Assembly (NCBI GenBank): GCA_963805795.1
Contig: CAWDVG010000001.1
Location: forward strand, 992,001-1,056,000
Length of the DNA: 64,000 nucleotides
Reading direction: 5' to 3'
Origin: CAWARU01 sp963805795
GTDB lineage: Bacteria; Pseudomonadota; Gammaproteobacteria; UBA6186; Azoamicaceae
The position numbers and the translations under genes were made by a program. Positions 47,700 to 56,130 of this stretch are shown one piece after another. The notes below the pieces were generated by a model that saw only the letters and a program-made list of their open reading frames with translations, ran no database searches and was not told the origin of the DNA. Position 1 is the stretch's first letter. Every line of letters starts with the position of its first letter.

Positions 47700-50600
47700 T
47701 TACATAAGAATACAACTTGACTGGCAACCAATATCCGATTTTCCACCGCTATTATGGTGAACGGCTGTATTGTTAGTAACTGCAGTCGAAGAAAATACTA
47801 ATGAAGGTTGAGCTGCAGTTGTAAAAGCGGGGATATTTTTAAGCATTTGTTGACAATCTTGTTTCAAACTCTCTGCATATTTTGTATGTGGATGATTAGT
47901 TCCATATGCCTTTAACCAAATAGCATGACCACGTTCTGCTAAAGGATAAGCAAGTTCTGGTTGTTTGAGAATTGTATAAGCCTCTGCCAGGCCACATAAT
48001 GTAACAGCCACTTGAGAATGTTCTTTGCCATAATGAGCCTCTTGAATTTTCAAAGCCCGCTCTAACAATTCTTTTTGCTGTTTGGCATCCCCTAAGGCCC
48101 CATAGGCATTGCCTAAATTGCCTAAGATTATGGCAACGTTAGGATGCTCTTTACCATAATGGGCCTCTTCAATTTTCAAAGCTCGCTCATATAGAGGTAA
48201 TGCCAATCGAGAGGAACCTTTAAGGTATGAAAACACATTTCCTACATTACTGAGCAGATTGCCTAGGGCTAGATTAGGAGTTGCTTTAGGCCAGAGAGCA
48301 TCAAAATGTAGCAGCAAACTTTGGAGATGTGTAAATAAAGTTTTTTGTCTTGCCTCATTCTCTAATACTTGAGTTTTTTTGTTAAATTCATTATCAATCA
48401 CTTTTAACAAAAGGCTATACCATTCCTGACTTAGCTTTGGATACTCTGGTAAAGCCAGTTTTGTTTGTTGATGTTGCCATGCTAAGACTGTTTGCATCAA
48501 TCTATGAATCACTATACCTTGCTCAGTTATTTCTAGTAACGAATGACTTTGCAGTTGGCCTAATAGTTTGTCCAACATTAAATCTGAAGTTTCTGGATAA
48601 GTGTTCTTTAACCAAGAGAATAATAGCGTTCGGGGGATACTTTCTGGAGCCAGATAAGAGCACACGGTCATTAAAATACGGGCATATTTGCCTTCTGGAT
48701 TTTTTTCAATGGCCTCTAAACTGGTGTTCCAAGTAATCGCAACAGGCGCATGTTCTGTGCCTAAGGGGAGAGTTTTGTCCGCTAATAATTCAGTAGAATG
48801 TGCCGCATACAGTTTTAAATATTCACTTACGGTTTTGCGGTATAATTTGATATAAGCAGACGCTTGCGCTAAAGCTAAAGGCAACCCCCCTAGAATTTCT
48901 ACTAGTTTTGCTATTTCCGGCGCATGTTGTTCGGAAAGCGCTTGAACAAATTTGATCCCCTCCTCTCCTTGCAAGATTGGAACAGGGATCACTTGCATTT
49001 TAGGAGGCCAAAGGGGATCCCGAGTCGTAATTAATATTGAACCACCCGTTTCCGGTAAGAAAGATTCTATCTCTGTGTAATGATTGGCGTTATCAAACAC
49101 TAAAAGCCAACCCGGATTCGTTGCTAGCCATTGTTTGAGATATCGTTTGGCTGCCTCGATATCCGGCTTATCGCTCACAAAACCCAATTCTTTTGCTAAA
49201 TCATGATATTTGTCTTGTAGTTGATCTGTTTTTTCTGCAGGGAACCAGGCTTTTAAAGTGGCCTTTTGGGTTTGAAGGACATGAAGGGCTAATTGCGTTT
49301 TTCCAACACCACCAATACCTGCACAAACTGCTATTCTAGAGCCACCTTGGTTCGTTAAAGTAGATAAAACTCCAGCACTCCCGGCATAAGTTTGTTCTGT
49401 TTTTTCTTTAACATCTTTACTTGAAAAAACTGCTTCAATTGCTTTCAGCTGGCTTTCCCGACCAATAAAAAGATGATGCTGCGGTGGACAATTCCAGGCA
49501 ACGCCCTGTCCTGCCTTCAGTTGCTTTAATAATAAAATTTCTCTGGGCGCAAAATGGGTTTTGAAGTGTTGAAACTCTGTTTCAAGAGAGGCCAATTTTA
49601 CAGCTTGTTCTTGAATAGCTTTCCAATTTTTATCAATATCAGCTTTTATTTTTAAACGCTGCTCTTCATAAACCTTCGCTAGAGCATCCACTTCTTTTCT
49701 TAAATCTGAACCAAAGCTCGCTTTAGTCGGCTCATCAAAAAAGGTCCCCTCTAATGCCATGCCCGTCCCTAACACATCTTTAAAGACACTCGTATATACT
49801 TTGGCGTAGGACCATTGAGTCTGCAAAGCTTTAAGCCCTGTATAATCGCAATTTGTATGCGAAGATAAGTCTAATACAGCCGAATTTAAACTATCTCCGG
49901 TTGCTTGTATATTCTTTAAAGTAGCCCCTACTAAAATCAAACCCTGACAATTACCCAGCTTACAAAATTCTAAGGTGCTGCGACTAAAATCACTACCCGC
50001 AAAATTGGCTTTCGATAAATCTAATATTTGTTGAGCCGTTCCCTTAAGCGTCCCTCTAAAAAACGCCACTGCACCAATAAATTCATTTAAGCTTAAAGTT
50101 TTTCCTTGTGCAATTGAAGCTAGGTACTCATACACTTCTTTTTCTGTGATATAGCGAGTTTGAGCCTTACATTGATTATTATAAAAATATCTTTCTTCAA
50201 AAAAGGAATGGGATGTATGTTTAATATAACTATAACCATCCGTTTTAGGATGTGCCAGTGCTTCTAATATATTCGCATCTGGCAATTGCACATAGCCAGC
50301 TTTCGGACGCTTATGATGGATTTGTGCAACCAGAGGAAGATCAATTTTAAAAAATTTAACGAAGCCATAATGTACTTCATACTCGGACCGTTGCTTTTTA
50401 CGCAAAGCCTCTATTTCTTCTGCTGTTTTTCCAGCTTTTGGATCATGGATAAAATATTCTTTGCCCACTATAAAACCACAGCGCCCATAAAGACTTTCAG
50501 CGCTTATCGCTTCATTATTCTCAAAATGCTGTCTCATGTTATTAAGTAATGGAATTTTAGTATTGCTAAAGGTTAAATAGCCCTTACCAGAACGCCCCAT

Positions 50601-50945
50601 GATGAGTCCCATCAATAAATGGGATGTTTCAATCGGAAGATGCTTTCGGCATAAGTATTCTAGAATTCGTATTGCTCCTGTTGCAGCAAATAACATTAAG
50701 CCTTTTTTATCATCAATAAAATGATTAATGGCCATCTCCCAACGACTAGCCGCTTCTCTGGCACAGTCACCGGTGATTATTCTCAATTGAGCGCTATCAA
50801 GTTGCAACAATGACTGTAAGGTGTTTCGACTTTCTTCTTCCTTCTTTTTCTTTTCTACCTCTCCCAGTAAATACAATCCTCCTGCACTGGCTGCAGATTC
50901 AAGCATACTTCCAACAGTAGGAACTTGACCAAGGAGGCCACTCAT
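47700..50945 (-). CDS. STAND (NB-ARC) NTPase with TPR tail and C-terminal CaaX box
   Basis: 1081 residues. An N-terminal unknown region (about 1-280) precedes a pentapeptide-like stretch (NFAGSDFSRSTLEF, about 300-350), a coiled coil and the NB-ARC module: P-loop CAGIGGVGKTQLALH (about 540), Walker B WLLVFDNAN and GGLPLALAQASAYI. A winged-helix-like part and kinesin-light-chain-type TPRs follow (ALKIEEAHYGKEHPNVAIIL, repeated). The last residues are GCQSSCILM. CILM fits the CaaX prenylation signal (X=Met favours farnesyl transferase), with a second Cys five residues upstream, as in lipidated eukaryotic GTPases. Such boxes are known in Legionella effectors, so a host-membrane location is inferred. 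The reading frame extends 183 nt upstream but is cut by a TGA. Confidence 0.75.
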   Translation of the reverse strand: MSGLLGQVPTVGSMLESAASAGGLYLLGEVEKKKKEEESRNTLQSLLQLDSAQLRIITGDCAREAASRWEMAINHFIDDKKGLMLFAATGAIRILEYLCRKHLPIETSHLLMGLIMGRSGKGYLTFSNTKIPLLNNMRQHFENNEAISAESLYGRCGFIVGKEYFIHDPKAGKTAEEIEALRKKQRSEYEVHYGFVKFFKIDLPLVAQIHHKRPKAGYVQLPDANILEALAHPKTDGYSYIKHTSHSFFEERYFYNNQCKAQTRYITEKEVYEYLASIAQGKTLSLNEFIGAVAFFRGTLKGTAQQILDLSKANFAGSDFSRSTLEFCKLGNCQGLILVGATLKNIQATGDSLNSAVLDLSSHTNCDYTGLKALQTQWSYAKVYTSVFKDVLGTGMALEGTFFDEPTKASFGSDLRKEVDALAKVYEEQRLKIKADIDKNWKAIQEQAVKLASLETEFQHFKTHFAPREILLLKQLKAGQGVAWNCPPQHHLFIGRESQLKAIEAVFSSKDVKEKTEQTYAGSAGVLSTLTNQGGSRIAVCAGIGGVGKTQLALHVLQTQKATLKAWFPAEKTDQLQDKYHDLAKELGFVSDKPDIEAAKRYLKQWLATNPGWLLVFDNANHYTEIESFLPETGGSILITTRDPLWPPKMQVIPVPILQGEEGIKFVQALSEQHAPEIAKLVEILGGLPLALAQASAYIKLYRKTVSEYLKLYAAHSTELLADKTLPLGTEHAPVAITWNTSLEAIEKNPEGKYARILMTVCSYLAPESIPRTLLFSWLKNTYPETSDLMLDKLLGQLQSHSLLEITEQGIVIHRLMQTVLAWQHQQTKLALPEYPKLSQEWYSLLLKVIDNEFNKKTQVLENEARQKTLFTHLQSLLLHFDALWPKATPNLALGNLLSNVGNVFSYLKGSSRLALPLYERALKIEEAHYGKEHPNVAIILGNLGNAYGALGDAKQQKELLERALKIQEAHYGKEHSQVAVTLCGLAEAYTILKQPELAYPLAERGHAIWLKAYGTNHPHTKYAESLKQDCQQMLKNIPAFTTAAQPSLVFSSTAVTNNTAVHHNSGGKSDIGCQSSCILM

Positions 50946-51128
50946 GCCTTGTACAAGCAGCTCTTTGATTTGTGCCTCTAAGGTTTTTCAATCAGGAATG
51001 CGACCCTGAACCACATGCATTAAAAATTCAAGTTCCGCTAATAATGTTTTTTGAAGCGTATCTCGATAAAGCGCTTGCTTAGCAGAAAGAGAAATAACCT
51101 TGGCTGGAACTTGTGTTATTGGTACCAT
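50946..51128 (-). other. In-frame 5' extension of the STAND gene, interrupted by TGA
   Basis: From ATG 51128, preceded by GGGGGAT at good spacing, the frame reads 46 codons (MVPITQVPAKVISLSAKQAL...HVVQGRIPD). It hits TGA at 50990-50988, then continues KTLEAQIKELLVQG directly into the ATG at 50945. The better ribosome site and coding-like sequence suggest the original protein began here. The downstream ATG has no clear ribosome site, so the gene may be a recent pseudogene, or the TGA may be a sequence error. Confidence 0.6.
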
Positions 51129-51279
51129 AAATCCCCCGATTCTAAATTCTAAAGACGTTAGAACATATTACATAAATTTGACTTCGGTTGTCAATTCAAG
51201 CGGGAATAAATTCAAAAAAATAGTTGATAATAATCATGGTATTGCCCGTAAATAAATCGGCACCAGCCATAACGACTAA

Positions 51280-51797
51280 AGGAAAGTGCAATATTGGCAG
51301 GCAGCTGCAGAACAAAATCATCCTCAGGCTTAAAAATACCTGGGATTATGTTATTACCATGGAATAGGTGTCAATAAAGACCCGTATAAAGCCCTTGAAT
51401 TATTTTGCGAATCTGCACAGCAAGGAGATGAGCTCAAGATCCTAAAATGGCGATTGATTATTACTTGTCTTCGATAGCACAAGGAAATTCCGCTGCAAGG
51501 AAAAGCTACGATCGGTTGCAGGTAGAAGTTTCAATATATAAAAACCAAAAAAATCCTGGTGTCATTGGAGTTAAGACTACGGTGACTCCAGAATATGAAA
51601 CTCAAATTGTTCAACCCACCATTACGCATCAACCCACTGTACAACCATCTGTCCTATTCAGTGCTCAGTCCAAAGCTAGAATAAAAATGGATATGGTAAT
51701 CCAAAATATTGTGGCACTTGCTCATCAACCGAATACATCAGTACAGGTTCAATTTAAGCGATTACAAATCGGGATATCGGCAAATGATACAAACTAA
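51280..51797 (+). pseudogene. Sel1-like-repeat protein remnant
   Basis: The plus strand reads VQYWQAAAEQNHPQA, a stop, KYLGLCYYHGIGVNKDPYKA and LELFCESAQQGDEL. After a frame change it continues MAIDYYLSSIAQGNSAARKS. This is the Sel1-like repeat pattern (AA-Q-H--A---LG--Y--G-GV--D--KA). An in-frame TAA and a frameshift near 51440 show decay. The C-terminal 116 residues remain open, ending IGISANDTN. Its last 96 nt are duplicated at 52878. Confidence 0.6.
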
Positions 51798-51806
51798 AGG
51801 CCAAAA
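51711..51806 (+). repeat. 96-bp direct repeat, copy 1
   Basis: Starts GTGGCACTTGCTCATCAACC and ends with GGCCAAAA. About 94% identical to 52878-52973. It covers the 3' end of the Sel1-repeat remnant. Confidence 0.9.
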
Positions 51807-51873
51807 AAAGCAGCCAGGTTGTTCCCCCGGGTACCAAAACTAGCTTTACTGTGTACTAGATTCTGGACCTTCT

Positions 51874-52377
51874 TTAATTCTTTTGCCGTTGAACATTGTT
51901 TGGGAGACTTTTTTTAATGAATGCCGAACGATTCATTGCTAGTTTTGCTTTATTTATTTCTCCTAGAGCATTGTATGCTGCGCCAAGGCTCTCTAACGTG
52001 ACAGCAACATTAATGTGATCTTTACCAAAATATTTTTCCCTAATACTGAGCGCTTTTTCCAAATAGATTTTTGCTTGTTTTGCATCCCCTAATTCCAAAT
52101 GTATAGCGCCAAGATAGGTTAATGTTTTTCCAATATAAATATTATTATAATTAGGTGATTCATTAGATTGGATGATATATGCACGCTCCAATAGATTTTT
52201 TGCATGTTTAATATTTTTTAGTTCATGATAAATTATTCCTAAGTTGGTTAAAGTATTGGCAACCATAATATGATCTTTTCCCATTAATTTTTCTTTTATT
52301 TCTAAGGCACGTTCTAAACAATTTTTGGATTCCTCGAACCTCTCTAAGTCTCTATAAGTGATGCCCTTGCTTGGGTC
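51874..52377 (-). pseudogene. TPR-protein fragment lacking its 5' end
   Basis: From ATG 52284 the frame encodes 136 residues of kinesin-light-chain-like TPRs (e.g. GKDHIMVANTLTNLGIIYHE and FGKDHINVAVTLESLGAAYN). The same frame is open and TPR-like for 31 codons upstream (GITYRDLERFEESKNCLERA) until a TAA at 52380. No start codon fits, so the gene is truncated there, exactly where the next gene begins. The repeats resemble those of the STAND protein, so it is probably a broken relative. Confidence 0.6.
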
Positions 52378-52850
52378 TTAGTACGATTGGATCAGTAGTA
52401 TCTGCTGGTTTTAAAGCTATCATAGATTGGGATGAAGAGAAAAAACATAAACACGTCGCTCTGTTTTTTACTAATAAAGATGAAGGAAAAGAATTAGCCC
52501 ATGAAATCTCCAATGATGTAGCAGAAGAATGTATGGATTTTTTAAAAATAATCAACGTATCAAATGCAGAAGATTTAGGAAAGCATCTAGGATTGGTGGC
52601 CTATGCGGTAATTTTAGCGACAAATCCAAATACACACAAAGGAAATATCAGGCAGTTAATGAAAGAAGCCATTCGTTCAGATAAACTATATAAAGAATAT
52701 ATGGGGAAAGTCCAAAAGCATACGGCTACAGCAGCGGCAAAACCAAATGCCATAGTTGCTGCAACTGCAGCAACCGCGGGAGCCGTACCGAACGCATCAA
52801 AACCACCGGTTCCCCCGAAACCCATTATTCCTACAAAACTTTCTTTTTAA
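52371..52850 (+). CDS. Small hypothetical protein with proline-rich tail, possibly 5'-truncated
   Basis: 159 residues from a TTG at 52371; no good ribosome site. Helical, with a hydrophobic segment (about 85-95), an Ala-rich linker and the tail SKPPVPPKPIIPTKLSF, whose PPVPPKP fits an SH3 ligand. Residues 6-55 (GSVVSAGFKAIIDWDEEKK...) weakly resemble the N-terminus of the STAND protein (GSMLESAASAGG...EVEKKK). It may therefore be a remnant of that family whose start was lost at the junction with the TPR fragment. Confidence 0.45.
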   Translation: MGLSTIGSVVSAGFKAIIDWDEEKKHKHVALFFTNKDEGKELAHEISNDVAEECMDFLKIINVSNAEDLGKHLGLVAYAVILATNPNTHKGNIRQLMKEAIRSDKLYKEYMGKVQKHTATAAAKPNAIVAATAATAGAVPNASKPPVPPKPIIPTKLSF

Positions 52851-52877
52851 TTTCAAAAAAGACTTTGAATTTTTTCT

Positions 52878-52973
52878 GTGGCACTTGCTCATCAACCAAA
52901 TACATCAGTACAGGCTGGATCTAAGCGATTACAAATCGGGATATCGGCAAATGATACAAACTAAAGGCCAAAA
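52878..52973 (+). repeat. 96-bp direct repeat, copy 2
   Basis: Second copy of the 51711-51806 sequence, about 1.17 kb away, with five or six differences clustered in one 12-bp stretch. It encodes the same C-terminal ending but is not attached to a gene here. Confidence 0.9.
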
Positions 52974-53090
52974 TGAGCCACTTACACTATCTGCTATTAA
53001 ACTAATCGAGAAGTGTTAATGAAAACTCATAACTGGGATTAATTGAATAAAATTTCTGGGAAAAAAGTTAAGCATTCTAGGGCGTAGCAA

Positions 53091-53196
53091 GGAAGCGGGG
53101 GCCTATGGCTATGACGGGCCGTCCGCCGCAGATAGCTCCGGAGAGCTCCATGGATGGATTCACGCGTGCCCGGAATAGCCATAGGCCCCCGCTTCC
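53091..53196 (+). repeat. Palindromic element, right copy
   Basis: Perfect 22-bp terminal inverted repeats (53091-53112 and 53175-53196, starting GGAAGCGGGGGCCTATGG) enclose a core with GGAGAGCTCCATGGATGGAT then TCACGCGT. This is the reverse complement of the left element's core. The arms differ from the left copy, but each pair still matches perfectly. Confidence 0.85.
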
Positions 53197-53202
53197 CTGT
53201 GT

Positions 53203-53268
53203 GCCGTATCCTGGATGCCATATCCATATGCCATATCCATGTGCCATATCCAGATGCCATATCCAGAA
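53203..53268. repeat. 13-bp tandem repeats
   Basis: Five head-to-tail units of GCCATATCCAKRT type start at 53203, 53217, 53230, 53243 and 53256. They directly follow the right palindromic element. Non-coding in any sensible frame. Confidence 0.8.
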
Positions 53269-53342
53269 GCGTATATAGACCCCACTTCCCCTATATTGCC
53301 GTATATGATTTCAGTTTGAGGCACTGACAAGCCAGCCACGCC

Positions 53343-54347
53343 TCATAGTCCATTAAAATTATGTATAAAATACCAAATAAAGGCTGCAATCAACAAAGTT
53401 GCAGGGATGGTTATTATCCATGCCCACACAATTCTACTGGCAATGCCCCAACGTACAGCAGAGACTTTTTGAAAGGTTCCAACGCCTACTATGGCTCCCG
53501 TAATGGTATGCGTAGTCGATACAGGAATGCCCAAATAGGTAGCTAAAAATAAAGCAAAAGCAGCGGCAGTTTCAGCAGAAGATCCATGAACTGGCTTTAG
53601 CTTTGTAATTTTCATTCCCATGGTTTTAATAATACGCCAACCGCCAAACAAAGTACCCATAGAAATAATAAAATAACAGGAAATAACCACCCAAAGCGGA
53701 ACTTTAAATTCATCCCCCAATAAACCCGCAGAATAAAGTAATACAGCAATGATCCCCATGGTTTTTTGTGCATCATTACCCCCATGCCCCAAACTAACCA
53801 AGGCGGATGAAAGCAATTGCGCTTTTCTAAAAACTGAATCGGTCGTATGACGAGAGGCTTTCATAAATAAACCAGCAATAATCGCCATAAACAGAAATGC
53901 AAGAATAAAACCTAGCATGGGGGAAGCAACAATTGAAATTAATACTTTGCTAACACCAACAAAATTCACTGAATTAATTCCAGACTTGGCAATAGCACCA
54001 CCAATAAGACCACCAATCAAAGCATGTGAAGAACTAGAAGGAATGCCGTAAAACCAAGTAAAAATATTCCAAAAAATGGCTGAAATCAAAGCAGCAAAAA
54101 CCACATTGGCATCCACAATACTGGGATCAACCAATCCCTTGCCAATGGTATTAGCCACTTGAACATCAAAAATAAAAAATGCAATAAAATTAAAAGAGGC
54201 TGCCCAAACAACTGCCCAGTGCGGTTTTAAAACTCGAGTAGAAACAACCGTTGCAATGGAATTAGCTGAATCATGAAAACCATTTAAAAAATCAAAAATT
54301 AATGCTAAACCAATAATAATGACAATAAATGTAAAACTGTAATCCAT
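53343..54347 (-). CDS. PiT family inorganic phosphate transporter
   Basis: 334 residues with about 10 helices and both PiT signature repeats: LIFDFLNGFHDSANSIATVV (about 16-35) and LVSLGHGGNDAQKTMGIIA (about 187-205), plus GIPVSTTHTITGAIVG. It imports phosphate, usually as a metal-phosphate complex with protons or sodium. Its stop-start junction with the upstream DUF47 gene is seamless (0 nt), the usual pairing. Shorter than E. coli PitA (499) but typical of the short bacterial form. Confidence 0.93.
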   Translation of the reverse strand: MDYSFTFIVIIIGLALIFDFLNGFHDSANSIATVVSTRVLKPHWAVVWAASFNFIAFFIFDVQVANTIGKGLVDPSIVDANVVFAALISAIFWNIFTWFYGIPSSSSHALIGGLIGGAIAKSGINSVNFVGVSKVLISIVASPMLGFILAFLFMAIIAGLFMKASRHTTDSVFRKAQLLSSALVSLGHGGNDAQKTMGIIAVLLYSAGLLGDEFKVPLWVVISCYFIISMGTLFGGWRIIKTMGMKITKLKPVHGSSAETAAAFALFLATYLGIPVSTTHTITGAIVGVGTFQKVSAVRWGIASRIVWAWIITIPATLLIAAFIWYFIHNFNGL

Positions 54348-54974
54348 TTAGGAATACTCCAACACAATATCCTTAATAATATTGGAAACTGTTTGGCATC
54401 CATTGAGAATCGATTTAGAGTATTCATAAATTTCTTTGATCTTAAGTAATTGTCTCATATCAGCTTCTTCTTCAAATAACCGAGAAACGCCGCTTAATAA
54501 TAGCTTTTCAGCCTCTCTTTCATAACGATTGACCATATCACATAGCTCTAAAATTTTAGAAGCATTTTTAAGAGAATTTAAGTGCCCTGTTGCAGTTTGA
54601 AGCACCTTGGCCGATTGTAAAGCTAACTCAGCAATGGAAAGGATTTCTTGGGGTAGCTTTTCTAATTTATAAATATGAATGCGTTTGGCTGTTCGTTGGA
54701 TGGCATCGGCGGTATCATCTAATTTTTTAACGAAACGATGAATATCATACCGATCAAAAGGTGTAATAAAGGTTTTATGTAACTTTTCAAGGGTTGTATT
54801 AATGATGGCATTGACCTTTTCTTCATGTTCCTCAATCGCAACCACGTAATGTTTTGAATTTTCTAGATGACTTAAGAGAGTTTGAAATTGTTCTGATATC
54901 TGCAGCAGTTCTACTGCAATTTTGCGAAATTGCTCAAAAAAATCTTCTTGTACGGGAAAGAAATATCTTAACAC
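54348..54974 (-). CDS. DUF47 (PhoU-like) PiT accessory protein
   Basis: 208 residues forming the helical PhoU-like bundle. Features are a DDTADAIQRTAKRIHIYKLE-type motif (KKLDDTADAI at about 105) and NRYEREAEKLLLSGVSRLFEEE. It abuts the PiT gene with no gap; the family is a known partner that modulates PiT uptake. It sits about 40 nt downstream of dapB on the same strand. Confidence 0.88.
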   Translation of the reverse strand: MLRYFFPVQEDFFEQFRKIAVELLQISEQFQTLLSHLENSKHYVVAIEEHEEKVNAIINTTLEKLHKTFITPFDRYDIHRFVKKLDDTADAIQRTAKRIHIYKLEKLPQEILSIAELALQSAKVLQTATGHLNSLKNASKILELCDMVNRYEREAEKLLLSGVSRLFEEEADMRQLLKIKEIYEYSKSILNGCQTVSNIIKDIVLEYS

Positions 54975-55013
54975 CTGTTATTTCTCCTATATTCCTATTA
55001 TTGCAAAACGACC

Positions 55014-55784
55014 TCATTTAATTGACAAAACATCTTGCATATCATAAAGTCCGGGCGGTTTTTGTAAAAGCCATTTGGCAGCTTGTATTGCACCCCTTGC
55101 AAAAAGCATTCGACTTTCTGCTTTATGCAGAATCTCAACTCTCTCATCGGGCAGCGCAAACAGCACCGTATGATCACCCATAATATCAGCCACCCGACTC
55201 GATGCAAAATTAATCTCTGGAATAGGCAAATTTTTTCCCCAAGCTTCTGCAATAATTTCACCCATCTTTAATGCCGTTCCAGAAGGCATATCTTTTTTAT
55301 TTAATCGATGCGTTTCATGAATGGCCACCCCAACCTTTTCATTTAAAGCTTTTGCAGCAATTTCCAGTAACTTGAAACAGACATTAATACCAATACTCAT
55401 ATTAGGCGAATAGACAATCGGGATGATTTTAGATGCCTTTAATAAATGATTTTTTTGATCTTGTGTTATACCCGTCACCCCAATAACCATCCGTTGTTTG
55501 CGTTCACAACAGATAGTCAGATGCTCGTCTAAACAATCGGCATTGCTAAAATCGACAAAGACATCAAAAGGATTTTGAACAGAGGCAAGACCAAAAGCAA
55601 CAGAACTATCTAAAGAACTCTCTATTGCTGGCTCAACACTAGAAGAATTAATTCTACCCCTCGTTGAAGCAGCTATAGGTCTTAAAATTGTGGCGATCAA
55701 CTCAGTTTGAGGATCTTCTTGAACAAGTTCGACAACACAACGACCTACTCGTCCACGAGCACCAGCGACTGCGACTTTAATCAA
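55014..55784 (-). CDS. dapB: 4-hydroxy-tetrahydrodipicolinate reductase
   Basis: 256 residues. The N-terminal NAD(P)-binding motif VAVAGARGRVGRCVVELV and the catalytic stretch ETHRLNKKDMPSGTALKMGE (catalytic His and Lys, then the PSGTA substrate loop) are clear. The DVFVDFSN motif is also present. It makes tetrahydrodipicolinate for lysine and meso-diaminopimelate, needed for cell-wall cross-links. It lies downstream of dnaJ, as in many gammaproteobacteria. The 346-nt gap to dnaJ (55785-56130) has no gene that I can see. Confidence 0.93.
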   Translation of the reverse strand: MIKVAVAGARGRVGRCVVELVQEDPQTELIATILRPIAASTRGRINSSSVEPAIESSLDSSVAFGLASVQNPFDVFVDFSNADCLDEHLTICCERKQRMVIGVTGITQDQKNHLLKASKIIPIVYSPNMSIGINVCFKLLEIAAKALNEKVGVAIHETHRLNKKDMPSGTALKMGEIIAEAWGKNLPIPEINFASSRVADIMGDHTVLFALPDERVEILHKAESRMLFARGAIQAAKWLLQKPPGLYDMQDVLSIK

Positions 55785-56130
55785 TTAAATAGATCTCCCA
55801 TATGGGGCCATTTGGGGTAAAGAATAGCAGAGGCAAGGTATCAAGATTCTATCACAACTGTCAACATATACCGCTCCTAAAAATCTGAACAAATCTATTC
55901 GGATTTTTTTCTTGTTTCATCCTCAATAGCCCATAAAACGATGTTTATAAGGTCTTACATCAAGTCCGCAAGCTTAAAATCCCGACGAGCTTTCGGTATT
56001 AAGCCTAGTATATGCCCCATAAAAGTCCTTGTCTATCCGTTAAATATCTGATCATTTAATAATATTTGTTTATATATGATTAGATTTCTCGATACAGTTA
56101 CTACCCCATCACCTTTCAAGCTGCGAAGGT

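Noticed and set aside
53039..53260. Minus-strand open frame with repeated Trp/Met/Ala peptides
   Set aside because: It is the translation of the 13-bp tandem array and the palindromic element; no ribosome site and no protein-like composition.
53203..53268. Possible CRISPR array
   Set aside because: Units are 13 bp, directly abutting and without spacers; no cas gene is near.
55785..56130. Possible riboswitch or small RNA in the dapB-dnaJ gap
   Set aside because: No lysine-riboswitch-like core, strong hairpin with T-run or promoter pair could be made out; I see nothing definite in this 346-nt stretch.
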